Assembly (NCBI RefSeq): GCF_905163445.1
Contig: NC_053200.1
Location: 9,486,001-9,550,000, forward strand
Length of the DNA: 64,000 nt
Source of the DNA: Pararge aegeria
Lineage: Eukaryota > Arthropoda > Insecta > Lepidoptera > Nymphalidae
Reading direction: 5' to 3'
Position 1 is the first letter of the stretch. Each line of letters opens with the position of its first letter. This document shows, piece after piece, positions 52,741 to 62,885 of this stretch. Under the pieces are notes generated by a model, which saw only the letters and a program-made list of their open reading frames with translations, ran no database searches and was not told the origin of the DNA. The translations under genes were made by a program, and so were the position numbers.

Positions 52741-53424
52741 ATAAGTACACACACGTTTTTGGATTAAAAGTACCATATGTTACTCTCTGTCCTTACAAAT
52801 AACACTGATCCAAAAATAAAGTAAGTTGCTCAATTAAAGAAAACAAACAAATACTGTTTTGCATTTATAAAAATAGTAAGGATGAAAATGAGAAAGGATA
52901 GTGTCATTAAATATAATTGCATTATAAACGTAAGGATTAATTTAGAAAAAATGTGAACGGCTCTATCGTTTTTAAATAGTAGGTAATAAGTTATTAGTGT
53001 TTCGTTTTTGTACCTACCATGTCGATCATTTCGTACAACGCGAATAATAATAATGAAATCTGGGATTTGATTATTTGTAAATAAACTCGCAATTCCTGAT
53101 GATGTCGGATCCTCGAACGCACAACTTTTAACGAGCTCTTCAAGTTAAAAAAAAAGTTTGTTGAAATTATTGACGTTTTAATGGATCGAGTTGATAAAGC
53201 ACTTAGCGTGGCTTAAGTTTTTTCAATAGTTCAGTAAACATTGTGGTTAAGTTGAATATTTTTTGCTAACCTAGATTTTGGTATTATAATAATGCAAAGG
53301 AAGGTTAGGTAGATATAGTATTTGCTTCGCTTATGAATAGTTTCTGATAAGTCTTTATATATATTATAAAGCTGAAAATTTGCGTATGTACTGAACAGAA
53401 GAATTACCCGTCTTATAAAAATAA
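52741..53424. other. AT-rich stretch, no recognised feature
   Basis: No family likeness was seen. Confidence 0.45.
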
Positions 53425-53541
53425 TAATACACAGTGTCCCGTACAGGTTCTCCTGCTTTTCGCGGAGTGTAACAAATTAAGCTTGTTGATGTGTTTATCA
53501 TGGAATACCGCAAAGATACGCCTGCTTCTATCCAATAAAAA
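53425..53541. mobile_element. Foldback repeat, copy D, one end only
   Basis: AGGTTCTCCTGCTTTTCGCG GAGTGTAACAAATTAAGCTT and ACCGCAAAGATACGCCTGCT TCTATCCAA match the right end of copy A. The other arm and the centre are missing. Confidence 0.7.
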
Positions 53542-53807
53542 TAATAATAATGCCAAGAGAGAGTTTATCTATACTAATATTATAAAGAGCAAAAATAATT
53601 TTGTCCATGTTTGTTTGTATCGTTTTGGCTGTTCAATTTTTATAGGTAATAATGTTTTTTTTTAAACCAGCGAGAATCCGTTTTTCCGGTATAAAAGGTA
53701 GTCTAGCCGTCTCCAGTTTGCGAGCTACACTCACGCTGAATGTAAACACTGATGCAGGGGGTGAGCCAAACATACGCAGTAATAATTGTTATTGAATTAG
53801 ACTACTT

Positions 53808-53872
53808 AGACAGACTTGACGTTTCTAAAGTGCTTATATTAGGCCTACTTGAAATAAATGAATTTTGAATTG
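53808..53872 (+). mobile_element. CR1-like LINE 3' tail, short
   Basis: GACAGACTTGACGTTTCTAA then AGTGCTTATATTAGGCCTAC TTGAAATAAATGAATTTTGA: only the last ~65 bp of the LINE seen at 24612-25095. Confidence 0.75.
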
Positions 53873-56134
53873 TAAAATAGTAACATTTTCTATTGAAATA
53901 AATTAGAATCGAATTTTTCCTAAGGAAAATAACTTCCTAAGGAAATGAGAAGAGTTCCTTATAGCGAGTTAAAAAATCACAAAGTTAATAAAAAAGCTAC
54001 TTGCAAAATTCATTGAATTTAAATAATGTTGATTAATCTTTAGGTACTTAACTTATTGGTATACGAGTCAAAAGGGTTTATTTATATTTATAAAATATTT
54101 ATATCGTCGAATCAACGAACTGAAAAAATGGATGTCCACAATGAAGGCTTTATAGCCGGAAGCTGTTTGAAGAACGTTTTGATATAAATTTTGAATGATT
54201 CCTGTTTGTCAAAAATAGGACATTTTTTTTAAAGGCCTAAAGGTATTTTGATATAAATTTTTACAAAACTCCAAACCATATTGAGCGAGCGTGTATATAT
54301 GAAAATGTGCCTAACATTTTAATCGGTGTCGAGCGTAGTTACGAAACATTTATTTTATATCGAAAATAATTTTGAAACAATGTAAAAATGCTAACTGAAC
54401 CAGGTTGAAGACTAAAGTCAAGATGAAAATAAGCCCGAGCCTTAGGCGGACAACACCTTAACACTACATTCAGAAAGATAGATTTAACACAGTTTTCATA
54501 GGCAAAAATAATAGTAAGTACCTAATTAATAATTACCTAAGTAATTTTGCTGTTCTTACGAAAAATGCAAAAACTCGGGTTTCGGGCATAACAACCTTTT
54601 TCATACATAACCGAAATCAGCAAAATGAGTTTTACAATGTCTTCTTACACAATTTTTGTTATGTTGTGTAATGTTTGCTATCGCGATTTTTCTTGCTAAG
54701 TATAATCATACACGTAGGTATATGCTTTATGATTCATCATCAAAATCGACATAACTTTGAATAAGGAAAGGTTATATATTTATAGCGAAAGTAACGAGGA
54801 ATTACCACAGAGTTCGGCATTCAGTATTTTTTTTTAAATTGCCGAATTATAAATCTAAAATTGATCCATTAGGAGGATAACCGTAGAAGTATGGACAACC
54901 GTTAACTTCAAAACTATGACAGTTAAGTACGTTTACATTGCAGTGATAAAACTAGTCTTAAATTTCGAGTGGTTATACTCATATTGTTACATCTCGTACG
55001 GCTGTTTTCTACAAGTCAATGGATTCAACTAAAGTATCCTGACTTTCTATTGCGTATCACTAGTATCCATTTCATAAAACAAATACTTTTAAAAACAAAG
55101 GAGGCGCTTCCCGCGCACCCAAAGGGGCTTACCGGCATTGCTTGAAGCAGGATTACTTTAATATTGTGATGTTTTTGCTTTAGAATTATAACCCTATTTT
55201 AAGTTGATAAAGGTATGACAGACGATACTGTACTCTAAAGATATTACTTACTCTATAATCTGATATCTTGTAGATATTAAGATTTTTGAATGATGTTATC
55301 AAATAATACAATATTTTATGGGAATGAATTCAGAACAACAGTCAGTTGACTTATTAAAGTTGTTATTACTAAATGTCCTAACCTACATAGTTGAAGACTA
55401 AGAAGACAATCATCTTAAAATTTCAAAGATTCAAAAGGGAGTCGTGGAAAGCGTTAAAGTTGTAAAAGTTTGACCCCATTCGAGATATCGGCTGGAAGCC
55501 ATCCAATACTCTTCCATTGTCTTAGCCTAGATATTTTCAAAATAGACACGTACGATTTTGTCTAAAATTTATAACTTACTTGCTATTCCCGTTGGTTTCA
55601 CCCACGTCAAACCACATCTCGAATCCTGAGTGTAGCGAGGATTTCAGTGGCGCCCAAGACGAAAGCAGCTTTAACCCTGAATTGAATACTCTACGTTTCA
55701 CGACTCGCGAGGCGATAAAATCAAGTTTTGGAGCGTTTTTTTTTCACAATATATATGGTATAATCTCTATGGTTCGCGCTTCACAGGCTCTGGTTAGTGA
55801 CAGAGACGCCATCATACGTTAGAGTAAGATAGAATATAAGGATGAACAGATTTTCTTCAGATACGCAATGCGCGAAATTCCTAATTCAAATCATAAAAGC
55901 CCCTAGGGACTCCAGTACATCATAACTTACCCGCTAAGCCTATAGGATGTATTGACGTAATTTACCTTTCAATACTGGTTATGAAATCAGGGATTATCAA
56001 AAGGGTAGTGTGAAAAGTAATTTGTTTTACATTGTAAAATTTTACATAAAACTTACCCGTAGGTTATTATTATTGCAAGTTAATACCTCGCAGTCCCATT
56101 ATCTTAATCCATTTCACTGTCATAAACATTTTAG
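53873..56134. other. Longest unrecognised stretch
   Basis: About 2.3 kb without a family match. The frame 55580-55822 shows no domain signal. No RNA gene was recognised. Confidence 0.45.
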
Positions 56135-56140
56135 TATCTA

Positions 56141-56512
56141 GTGTCTACCACAATTCAGTTTTGCAACGTGCTAGGCAAATTTCATACCGCGGCAATGCCT
56201 GAATATTTAATCGATCGGTTAAACCTCGTTGAAGACGACTCTATCGCACAATTACTTAAGCGCCTGTTGACCTATTTCAGATGGCGTCGGTTATTTCTAA
56301 CTGAAATCATTTTTTGCTTTCACCCTCTGACTATTATTAAGTTCTTTCAGCGTCGAATTGGCCTTAATAACTTCAATAATACGTCACTCGGAGTAGGTAC
56401 TTGGCTAGCGAACTGGAAAACTCTTCATTTGTGTAGAAACCTTATGGTAACAAAAACGTTTTTAGGGCAAATAAAAAATTACATTGACGTAACTTATTAC
56501 ATTACTCCGTGA
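56141..56512 (+). CDS. Unrecognised open frame, 123 codons
   Basis: The frame opens at a GTG with the first ATG at residue 19, and is preceded by an acceptor-like ATTTTAG. It contains ATG-initiated MPEYLIDRLNLVEDDSIAQL then LKRLLTYFRWRRLF and a C-terminal hydrophobic/basic part. Composition is more protein-like than neighbouring frames, but no family is recognised. It sits just upstream of an RTE-like LINE remnant on the same strand. It could be a chance frame, a decayed transposon piece or an exon. Low confidence. Confidence 0.2.
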   Translation: MSTTIQFCNVLGKFHTAAMPEYLIDRLNLVEDDSIAQLLKRLLTYFRWRRLFLTEIIFCFHPLTIIKFFQRRIGLNNFNNTSLGVGTWLANWKTLHLCRNLMVTKTFLGQIKNYIDVTYYITP

Positions 56513-56520
56513 TATCAAAT

Positions 56521-56918
56521 TGTCCAAAATACCTCAGTGCCTGAAGACCAGTTGCCAGTAATGACCTGAAACGTGGCCGCTAAACGTAGATCTCATATAA
56601 AGGCTCAGAGTTCGCTGGAGAGAGCTACGCTTTGAGTACCGCTACGTGATCAAATTAGGAATCAGGAGATCCGTAGATGAACCAGAGCTACCGATATCGC
56701 TCAAAGAGTCGTAAAGCTAAGTGACAATAGTCGTTGAGGTCTTAAGATGCTGGAATGGCGACCTTGCTCTGATAAACACAGCGTAGGTAGTAGTATACCC
56801 CCGACGAGGTGGACAGATGATATCAAGCGAGTGACAGGGAGCAAGTGGATCCTGAACTCCCTCCATAAGAGTTGTGTACAGTAGTTGACGTTCATTGGTT
56901 GACACGATGATGATGATC
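56521..56918 (+). pseudogene. RTE-like LINE C-terminus
   Basis: Pieces in different frames give IPQCLKTS-like text, RRLRVRWRELR-like text, VLRCWNGDLA/LEWRPCSDKHSV-like text and an end TSIG followed by ATGATGATG. DNA blocks such as CCGACGAGGTGGACAGATGA and CATTGGTTGACACGATGATG are shared with 19520-20050 and 57186-57593. Stops and indels throughout. Confidence 0.78.
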
Positions 56919-57065
56919 ACGATGCTTACACTATAGTGTATAATGGAGAAAATTTGGCTGGAAAGACTTTACGACAAACACGTGCCTCTCCGGCACTCCT
57001 CAAACGTAGAGACAGTAATTTTTTTAGCTTATTTGATTAGTACGTGAACATATTGCATTGAAATC

Positions 57066-57184
57066 ATATCATCATCATCATCATAATTTCAAGCAATCGA
57101 CGTCCACTGCTGGACATAGGTCTTATGTAGGGAGTTCCACAATACACGGTCCTGGGCCGCTCGCCTCCAGCGGCTCCCAGCGGC
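57066..57184 (-). pseudogene. RTE-like LINE 3' end, opposite orientation
   Basis: The minus strand reads GSRWRRAAQDRVLWNSLHKT then YVQQWTSIA, stop, and an ATGATG tail. It meets the plus-strand copy at 57186 head-to-head; the joint carries a repeated AGCGGCTC. Confidence 0.82.
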
Positions 57185-57185
57185 T

Positions 57186-57593
57186 CGCCTGAGTAACTCA
57201 GCGGGCGATGGAGAGAGCTATGCTAGGCAGTGGCGTGCACTTCATACAAGCACAAAAGCACTGCCTACCCTAAATAATTTGTATGTTTCATAAAGGAGAA
57301 GAATTTTTCCATTTTATGCCATCTGTCTTCTATATGCATACCTGGTCAAAAAACCCTGTGCACGCCACTGATGCTAGGAGCATCTCTAAGTGATCAAATC
57401 AGAAATGAGGAGATCCGTAGAAGAACTAGGTTACCGACATAGCTCAGCGAGTCGAGAAGCTGAAGTAGCAATGGGCGGGGCACATAGCTCGGAGAACCGA
57501 AAGACGTTGGGGTCTTAAGGTGCTGGAATGGCGACCCCGCACCGGTAAACGCAGCGTAGGTCGGCCCCCAACGAGGTGGACAGATGAAATCAT
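57186..57593 (+). pseudogene. RTE-like LINE C-terminus split by a hAT-type MITE
   Basis: After the MITE it reads VTDIAQRVEKLK, one TAG, then QWAGHIARRTERRWGLKVLE and WRPRTGKRSVGRPPTRWTDE. Before the MITE, ACTCAGCGGGCGATGGAGAG (TQRAMERAML-type) precedes it. Apart from the MITE and some stops, it is the best-kept LINE copy of its family here. Confidence 0.85.
57228..57370. mobile_element. hAT-type MITE with perfect 8-bp TSD
   Basis: Ends CAGTGGCGTGCAC and GTGCACGCCACTG; ATGCTAGG at 57220-57227 and 57371-57378. It lies inside the LINE coding remnant and is in the same orientation as the 39.7-kb copy. Confidence 0.94.
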
Positions 57594-57839
57594 ATACTTA
57601 AATGTAACTATAACAATTCGAATACAATGCATAGATAGCTAGAACTTTCGAAACACATGTAGACACACATGCAGAATCTTGAATGGTATTTAAACTTTTA
57701 TCACTGACCAAGTGGCCCATCGCACCACACTATAAAGTTGTTTACAGTTGAATATGCAAATAACTGTAGGTACATTGCTTACACATAAAAGACATTAAAC
57801 ATATTACCAAATCAATTTCATTGATATTACCACGATACA

Positions 57840-58034
57840 ATGAGGTGCACATTTGCGGCAACCGTCATGCATTTATTTCTTATATACTATTTATATGCTT
57901 TTCATCCGCTAGTTGAAGGAGTAATAGCCTGTTTCACCACCTTGCGAATGGGAAAGTATGTCTGTTTTAAAACGTTTAACATTGACGGCTTCATACAAAA
58001 GTTCTTCAAAGCTTTTTCCAAGTTAATAAAATAA
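57840..58034 (+). CDS. Candidate small secreted cationic peptide (64 codons)
   Basis: A true ATG opens a 64-residue frame. The N-terminus MRCTFAATVMHLFLIYYLYA is signal-peptide-like. The middle has two more Cys, and the C-terminus FNIDGFIQKFFKAFSKLIK is a Lys-rich amphipathic stretch like those of membrane-active insect peptides. TATAAAG at 57731 lies 109 bp upstream of the ATG and ATGCAAAT at 57753 is nearby. AATAAA at 58025-58035 overlaps the stop codon. No family is recognised; conservation and expression are unknown, and frames this short arise by chance in AT-rich DNA. Confidence 0.25.
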   Translation: MRCTFAATVMHLFLIYYLYAFHPLVEGVIACFTTLRMGKYVCFKTFNIDGFIQKFFKAFSKLIK

Positions 58035-58814
58035 ACTATAGGTATTGGGAACACTCAGAATATGACACTTCTGGTAAGACAACGGCCGTGCAACTTTCTT
58101 CCATTGTAGCACCACAACATTATCTCTGCTTTTTTAAAGCAACTTTAATTAAAGCAAAAATAAAAAACCTACTGTGACCCTGGACTGCCACACGATGGAT
58201 GCTGTCTTCCCCGGACGAGTCACAAACAACTCTTCTAAGGAGGCCCAGCAGTTGGTCTGTGAATGATGATCCTTGATTATTTATTTACAAAAACAATTGC
58301 GTATTAGGCATAGGTACATATATTTAGAAAGGCTCTTCAAATGTTATATGATGGCAAGTGTGCCTACATGTATTTAAAACGTGAGACTCAGGTGTTTATT
58401 CCTAAAATCAATGCATTCTACGTTCAGCTCGCTGTTCAAACCTTTTAGTGCATAAAGCTAGTGTCTCTTTCGTAACATCACTGCATCAGCGCTAAAACAA
58501 CGCTGCAAGTTAAGAATAGCATGGCCGGTCGGAAACCATTAGGCGACGCCGACAGGCGTTCATCTTATTTACCTCTCCTCCATTCCCGCGGCGTAATAAC
58601 TTGTCAGTGTTCATTTTATTTTCATTTAATAACCCAAAATATTATTATCATTTAATTATTTACCTACGCGATACTTTGTCTGCGTTGCGTTGCGTTGTTA
58701 TAGGTTCTTAAAAATGCCGCAGGAACCCTTTATTGTTTTGGGATAAAATGTATGAATGAGCGTCTCAAAATATGCAAAATTTCACTGAATTAATTTACGC
58801 AATCAAGCCATAGC
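58035..58814. other. Unrecognised stretch
   Basis: A GCGTTGCGTTGCGTTG run is at 58682. No other feature was recognised. Confidence 0.4.
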
Positions 58815-59095
58815 CATTCGGTTGTGGTCCAGTGGGTAGGAGCTCGCCTTCACTTTCTGCAGCCCGAGTTCGAATCCCAGCAAGTACCTCTAACTTTTCT
58901 AAGTTATGTGCTTTTTAAGAAATTAAAACATAACACTTGCTTCAACGGTAAAGGAAAAAATCGTGAGGAAATCTGCATGCCTGAGAGTTCTCTATAATGT
59001 TCTCAAGGTTGTGAGGAGTCCACCAATCCGCTTTGGGCTAGTATGGTGGACTACGGCCTTAACCCCTTCCCATTATGGGCCGGTAATCTATATCT
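58815..59095 (+). mobile_element. SINE-B copy, near full length
   Basis: The head has an A-box-like TGGTCCAGTGGGTAGGAGC and a B box GTTCGAATCCC, then AACTTTTCTAAGTTATGTGC, CACTTGCTTCAACGGTAAAG, CTGCATGCCTGAGAGTTCTC, GGTGGACTACGGCC and CCCATTATGGGCCGGTAATC. The end is a TATATC hexamer run, which merges into a Helitron-like start. Confidence 0.88.
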
Positions 59096-60360
59096 ATATC
59101 TATATCTATACTAATATATAAATCTATAGAGTTTTTTACGGATGTTCCGTTAAAACTATTAAACTATACATCCGATTGAATTGAAATTTTGCATCCATGT
59201 AGAGGATACATTGACTTAATGGATAGGCTAACTTTTTTGTAAGTGTTAAATCTCCGAAGTGTATAGCGGGGGCGTTAATGATTAGAAAAAACTAAATTTT
59301 GAATTTTAACTCTTACATGAAATTTGGACAGAATTGGGCTATGTTACGAGCAAACAAGAATGTTTTGAATGAAGTTTAAATCACATACATCTTGATAAAC
59401 AACTTACATCTTGATAAACAACTATCATGGTCTGTGCATGTCAACGTATTGAGCAGGAGGATGTTTGCGACTATTAGGATCGCCTGCGTTCTGTTCTTCC
59501 AATTCCGACCAAAGTTATGTTGGCACATTCTCGTATTCTCTCTATTCTTGATTATGCGGACGCAAGCTATCTTAACCTGACCGAGGACCAACTGAACAAA
59601 CATGAGCGTCTTCAAAATCTCGCTACTCGGTTCATACTTGGCTAACGGAAATATGATCATGTATCTGAATGTCGTACGCTGACTTTGAGCATGCCGTTTC
59701 ATAAAACTAAGTTTTATAAGCATTCATTCAATGTTCAAGCTACTGTGGAATGCACTCCCAATAAGCATACGACAGTCAAGGTCACTAGACATATTCAAAA
59801 ATGCTATTAAAGCCTATTATCTTGAGCAATAAAGACGACAGTGATTAACTCTTACTCATATTTAAGTATGTTTTAGTATATATTAGTTTATTATTTTTTA
59901 TATTTATTATTATTAGTATTTTATGTGTGTAATCTTGATAAGTATTAGTGTGTAATTGTTCGTAAGTATGTATATAATAATAATACGCCCCACCAATCGG
60001 TTTCCCTTGGTTTTCCTAATCCTAAGGTTGCCTGGAAGAGATCGCTACTAAGCGATAAGGCCGTCCTTTGTATCCTACTTTTTAAGTAAATTTTTGTTGT
60101 GTCCATTGTTTTTTTTTTCTTATTTGTGGTGAACAAATAAAGTGTATAAAAAAAATCACTTACGGGGGTGCTAATGAATAAAAATGAAAATTTTATACTT
60201 AAATTCCCACAGACTTAAAATTTAATAAAAGTTTCATGTTTGTTAAATTAAGGTCACTTACTATCTGATTTCGAAAAATTTTAGCCCTAGAGGAGATTGT
60301 GGGGGCGTTAAAATTATTTATATAATTATAATTGTTGATAACATCCTAAAGGTTTTTTTA
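59096..60360 (+). mobile_element. Helitron-like repeat interrupted by a LINE
   Basis: The left part begins CTATACTAATATATAAATCT then TTTTTTACGGATGTTCCGTT, GTATAGCGGGGGCGTTAATG and ATGAAATTTGGACAGAATTG. After the LINE (59389-60152) it resumes with GGGGGTGCTAATGAATAAAA and a further GTGGGGGCGTTAAAATTATT. Its 3' end was not found. Confidence 0.6.
59389..60152 (+). mobile_element. 5'-truncated LINE with TSD, RT C-terminus and 3' UTR
   Basis: AAATCACATAC (59378-59388) and AAATCACTTAC (60153-60163) flank it, 10 of 11 identical. The frames read HLDKQLSWSVHVNVLSRRMF, then after a shift RILSILDYADASYLNLTEDQ and NKHERLQNLATRFILG, typical of jockey-type RT C-termini. The UTR has AGCGATAAGGCCGTCCTTTG and TTTGTGGTGAACAAATAAAG TG before an A run. 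A 19-bp block (ACATCTTGATAAACAACT) is tandemly duplicated at its 5' edge. The same family has a tail at 5975-6275. Confidence 0.85.
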
Positions 60361-60369
60361 TAGTAATAA

Positions 60370-60560
60370 ATGATGGACCAAGCTGTGGTAACCTAATGGT
60401 TAGTACATAATTTGTTACATAAACAGAGGAACACTTTGAATGCCATGCAAGGAACACATCCTATGAAATGACACCCTTCGGGCTGGAACGCAGCTTAGCA
60501 GCTTAAATAGGTATGGGGGTAGTAGGGACTTCCCTGGACAAGCTTGGCCACAAAATACTT
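60370..60560 (+). repeat. Repeat X fragment, diverged
   Basis: GCCATGCAAGGAACACATCC, ACACCCTTCGGGCTGGAACG CAGC and AGTAGGGACTTCCCTGGACA then GGCCACAAAA resemble repeat X. Confidence 0.5.
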
Positions 60561-60711
60561 TAATATCCTATTACTTTAGCTACTAAAACTTTAAGTGCTG
60601 AAGAGTCTATTCGAAGAGTCGGTTTGCAGTCAATGATTGCAACTATCTATAATTTCCAAATAATACTGGTTGCCCTCTGGAAGTAGGAGGGACATCTGTA
60701 GTGCTAAAACC

Positions 60712-60895
60712 CATATCTATATATATAAAAATGTAATGTTGATTTGTGTACGCTTCAAAAACTTCAAAAATTCTGCAATGATCGGGCTGAAATTTTAGCA
60801 TGATATATAATACGCATCAAGGATTGTCTTTATTTATTTTTCTCAACCATTCAATCACAATGTGCCACAGCGAAGCGTGGCAGGGTACAACTAGT
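60712..60895 (+). mobile_element. Helitron-like short element
   Basis: It begins TATCTATATATATAAAAATG and ends GCGAAGCGTGGCAGGGTACA then ACTAGT, about 185 bp in all. It has no coding capacity. Confidence 0.62.
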
Positions 60896-61104
60896 GGGTT
60901 AATATAATGAATCAAGCCATGCATAGGTTACAAATGCAATTTTTTTAATCCTGCAAGTAACTTTTACCAGTAGCTATGACAAACTGGACTTCCACAAAGT
61001 GGAATTACAGGAGCGTGTCGGGTTTAACATGCTCTCCAAATTAAGAGGTAGGAAGTATGGACAGCGCAATTCCCTATTCCTTAAAAAACATTAGTAAATA
61101 ATCC

Positions 61105-61470
61105 ATACTTATAATAAAACTGTAACTGAAAGATTTCTGTACATTTAATATATTTTGAAAATTTTGACCGGGGGATGCTTTATAATCGATACTAAGTCCA
61201 AAATAGATATTTATTTAATTTTTGTCTGTCTGTCTGTCTATCTGTCTGTCTGTCTATCTGTCTGTCTGTCTGTCTGTATGTCTGTCTGTCCGGGCATCAT
61301 GTGAAAACTACTGAACAGATTCAAATAAAACTTGGTATAGTGGTAGTTGATATTCCAATAAGCAATAAGTTTCCTCCGGGAAATGGGATGAAAACTTTTA
61401 TCAATTTTACTTAATATCTCCGTTAAATTTGCACCGATTTTAATCATTCTTTTTTTATTTGAAAGTGTAT
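61105..61470 (+). mobile_element. Non-autonomous repeat with TGTC microsatellite
   Basis: CTTATAATAAAACTGTAACT then GACCGGGGGATGCTTTATAA is a common lepidopteran repeat start. It includes a TCTG tetramer run at 61223-61289 broken by single-base changes, then GAAAACTACTGAACAGATTC. The 3' end is uncertain; a Helitron-type end at 62340-62372 could belong to it. Confidence 0.5.
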
Positions 61471-61600
61471 ATTATGAAGCATGTATGGTCTTATTTTAAT
61501 AAGGATCTGATAAATATTGTTGGAGATAAAAAACATAACTCTTCACAAATAACTGTTAGTCGCAAGGCATATGGGACAGCGATCGAATGCATGCGTACCA

Positions 61601-61795
61601 TCCTACTAATATTATAAATGCGAAAGATTGTGATGATGGATGTATGTATGTATGTATCAACTAAAATACCACGTAAAATAATAGTAGGTACAATGTTACA
61701 TAGTTACCCACTATGATTATGATGTTAGCATTAGATATATTCTAGCTTCTCGATTGACTCATACGCGGACGAAGTCGCGGAGGTCCGCTAGTATT
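61601..61795 (+). mobile_element. Helitron-like short element
   Basis: It starts CTACTAATATTATAAATGCG and ends CGCGGACGAAGTCGCGGAGG then TCCGCTAGTA. A GTAT tetramer run lies at 61642-61656. No coding sequence. Confidence 0.65.
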
Positions 61796-61915
61796 TCATA
61801 TAATCAAAGTTCAGGTGGTTTTAAAAAGCAGGCTTGGCCTATGGCTTAATGTACTATGAACATAATATGTTGTAATAAAGAACATAGTCTACGTGAAAAC
61901 CCTTTCTCATAGGAC

Positions 61916-62090
61916 GCGGTTTAAAAGTCCCGTCATTTTTTCCCGTGTCCTGGCAGTGTTTTGAAGTGGAAATTAGTGTGCCGGCACTCCAGACGTCGCC
62001 GTGATTACGTCTTCAAGAGAAAGCCTGAATGTGAGTATTATTCAAACCTAAATGAAGGTTTTAATGTAAAAGATTCTTTAAATTAATAAA
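61916..62090 (+). repeat. Direct duplication, copy 1
   Basis: CCTGGCAGTGTTTTGAAGTG then GAAATTAGTGTGCCGGCACT and CGCCGTGATTACGTCTTCAA then AAGCCTGAATGTGAGTATTA recur with changes at 62735-62885. Confidence 0.78.
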
Positions 62091-62339
62091 ATTATAACTT
62101 TACATCACTTTTTACTTAACTTAACTGTAGATAATTAGTATGACTGCAGATCTCAAGGTTAAAAAAATCTGGTATTTAGAAGTTACGACGGCTGTTTATA
62201 AATGTTAAAAGCTAGAAAAATGCAGAGGGACGCTCGGCTGCGAATTATATAGTTTAGAAAAATACTGTAACCGGGAGGTGGTGCTGCAATTAGTTTCTTG
62301 TTTTTTTAAGATATTGAAACCGATAATAACAGATTTGAT

Positions 62340-62372
62340 GCAGACGAAGTTGCGCGGGTCAGCTAGTAATAT
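62340..62372 (+). mobile_element. Helitron-type 3' end
   Basis: CAGACGAAGTTGCGCGGGTC then AGCTAGTAAT. The matching start is uncertain. Confidence 0.55.
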
Positions 62373-62458
62373 AAATAAAACTGTAAGTGTGCTGTAGAGA
62401 AGTGGTACTTATCAGCTCAGAGATAAGGCATAGACAGACAAACAAATGCTCCTTCTAA

Positions 62459-62484
62459 CAGAATTTCTTTATAAAGAAATTCTG
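62459..62484. repeat. Perfect 26-bp palindrome without loop
   Basis: CAGAATTTCTTTA at 62459-62471 is followed immediately by its exact reverse complement. Confidence 0.97.
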
Positions 62485-62734
62485 AGTATGAGGTTGAACT
62501 CAGTATTGATATTTAAACGGCATATTTATTAAAACTTCACCTTTCTCTTCTCTTTCAAGTTTGGTTCTATTTTAATAATCTCTCTAGGGTTAAAATGGAA
62601 CAAATACGGGATATTAATGGGCTAAGGATGTTACCGATTATAAAAATAAAATTAAAAAGTTGTCACGTCTGTAAAGTTCTTATCTAGTTTTTCCCGGCAG
62701 TTGGAACGTCTGTGAGGTTTTCATCCTTTATCCA

Positions 62735-62885
62735 TTTTCCCAGCAGTTTTTCTCAAGTGGAAATTGGTGTGCTGACACTTGAGACGGCGCCGTGATTACA
62801 TGTCTTTACGACAAAGTATGAATGTGACTGTTATTGGGACTAAAATAAAGGCTTTAGGGCGAAACTTTCTTTGAATTATATTTAT
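62735..62885 (+). repeat. Direct duplication, copy 2
   Basis: TTTCTCAAGTGGAAATTGGT then GTGCTGACACTTGAGACGGC GCCGTGATTACATGTCTT and AGTATGAATGTGACTGTTAT align with 61916-62090, about 0.8 kb apart. Confidence 0.78.

Noticed and set aside
61223..61289. CRISPR-like regular repeats
   Set aside because: This is a TCTG tetranucleotide microsatellite with single-base interruptions. There are no spacers, and the genome is eukaryotic.
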